From Acidaminococcus sp. (GTDB lineage Bacteria; Bacillota; Negativicutes; Acidaminococcales; Acidaminococcaceae), in the NCBI GenBank assembly GCA_019416065.1, contig DXYB01000053.1:1-12443 (forward strand): 12,443 nucleotides of DNA, written 5' to 3'. The notes below the pieces were generated by a model that was not told where the DNA came from, did no database searches, and worked only from the letters and a program-made list of their open reading frames with translations. A program made the translations under genes and the position numbers. How positions within the stretch are numbered: position 1 is the stretch's first letter; each line of letters opens with the position of its first letter. Shown piece after piece: positions 12,299-12,443 of this stretch.

Positions 12299-12443
12299 CA
12301 TTTTACAATCGGCCGAAAAAATAAAGTGATGCTGAACAGATAAATTGAGTTTTTATAATATGCTAACAGATGTCGATTCGTAGGTTTTCCTGTATGTGAT
12401 AAGCTAAAAATACCCAAAATCATCATTAAAAATCCCCATTTTC
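12299..12443. other. AT-rich flank without a recognised gene
   Basis: No gene is seen. 12301-12328 resembles 10911-10939 left of the IS, and the last 20 bases resemble 10479-10498 in inverted orientation. The longest minus-strand frame here is about 42 codons and ends just before the IS; it has no recognisable family. Confidence 0.4.

Noticed and set aside
12053..12343. 96-codon plus-strand frame at the right IS end
   Set aside because: It reads through the nested stems and the inverted repeat of the IS and out into the flank, with low-complexity Arg/Ser content.

Overview
The window looks like a chromosomal segment of a diderm Firmicute, most likely a Negativicute (Acidaminococcus/Megasphaera/Dialister type). 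The reasoning: there is a YadA-like trimeric autotransporter, which needs an outer membrane, next to Firmicute-style strong Shine-Dalgarno sites (AAGGAGG types), a Tn916-type integrase/excisionase pair and an IS30 element of a kind common in gut Firmicutes. Genus assignment is inference. Every gene I accept lies on the minus strand, so transcription runs from high to low coordinates.

Layout. (1) 81-1130: a protein joining a low-molecular-weight tyrosine phosphatase to an HD phosphohydrolase, behind an unusual leader (1131-1332) that holds a promoter, an 11-bp inverted repeat and two triplets of 10-nt-period repeats. (2) 1423-3036 (possible true start 3085): a YadA-like adhesin. A run of eight G lies at its 5' end, and a well-placed upstream ATG is out of frame by exactly one G, so the gene looks phase-variable and possibly OFF in this sequence. 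Near-identical 65-bp repeats containing terminators sit on both sides of the gene. (3) 3342-8101: a probable four-gene operon read as MBL hydrolase, CdaR-type sugar-diacid regulator, GntP permease, NCS2 purine-type permease. It starts at a promoter with a palindromic operator near 8154-8196 and ends at the terminator at 3279-3310. (4) 8292-9861: Tn916-family integrase and excisionase. (5) 9980-10335: a Phd/YefM-type antitoxin, translationally coupled to a 38-codon stub of a Doc/Fic toxin, with its own promoter, palindromic operators and terminator. (6) 10511-10966: a remnant of a membrane/PH-like protein whose 5' end abuts an IS. (7) 10956-12298: an IS30-family element whose transposase carries two compensating single-base frameshifts and whose leader can form a nested GC-rich structure. 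(8) 12299-12443: AT-rich sequence with no gene seen.

Working together: regulator, GntP permease and MBL enzyme probably form an uptake/use system for a sugar acid or similar carboxylate, with the purine-type permease read through from the same promoter. The right third (8292-12443) is an accessory zone of integration genes, a decayed toxin-antitoxin locus and an IS. The most rewarding places to look again are the G8 tract of the adhesin, the repeats that flank it, the phosphatase-HD fusion with its periodic leader, the Phd/Doc stub, and the structured IS leader.
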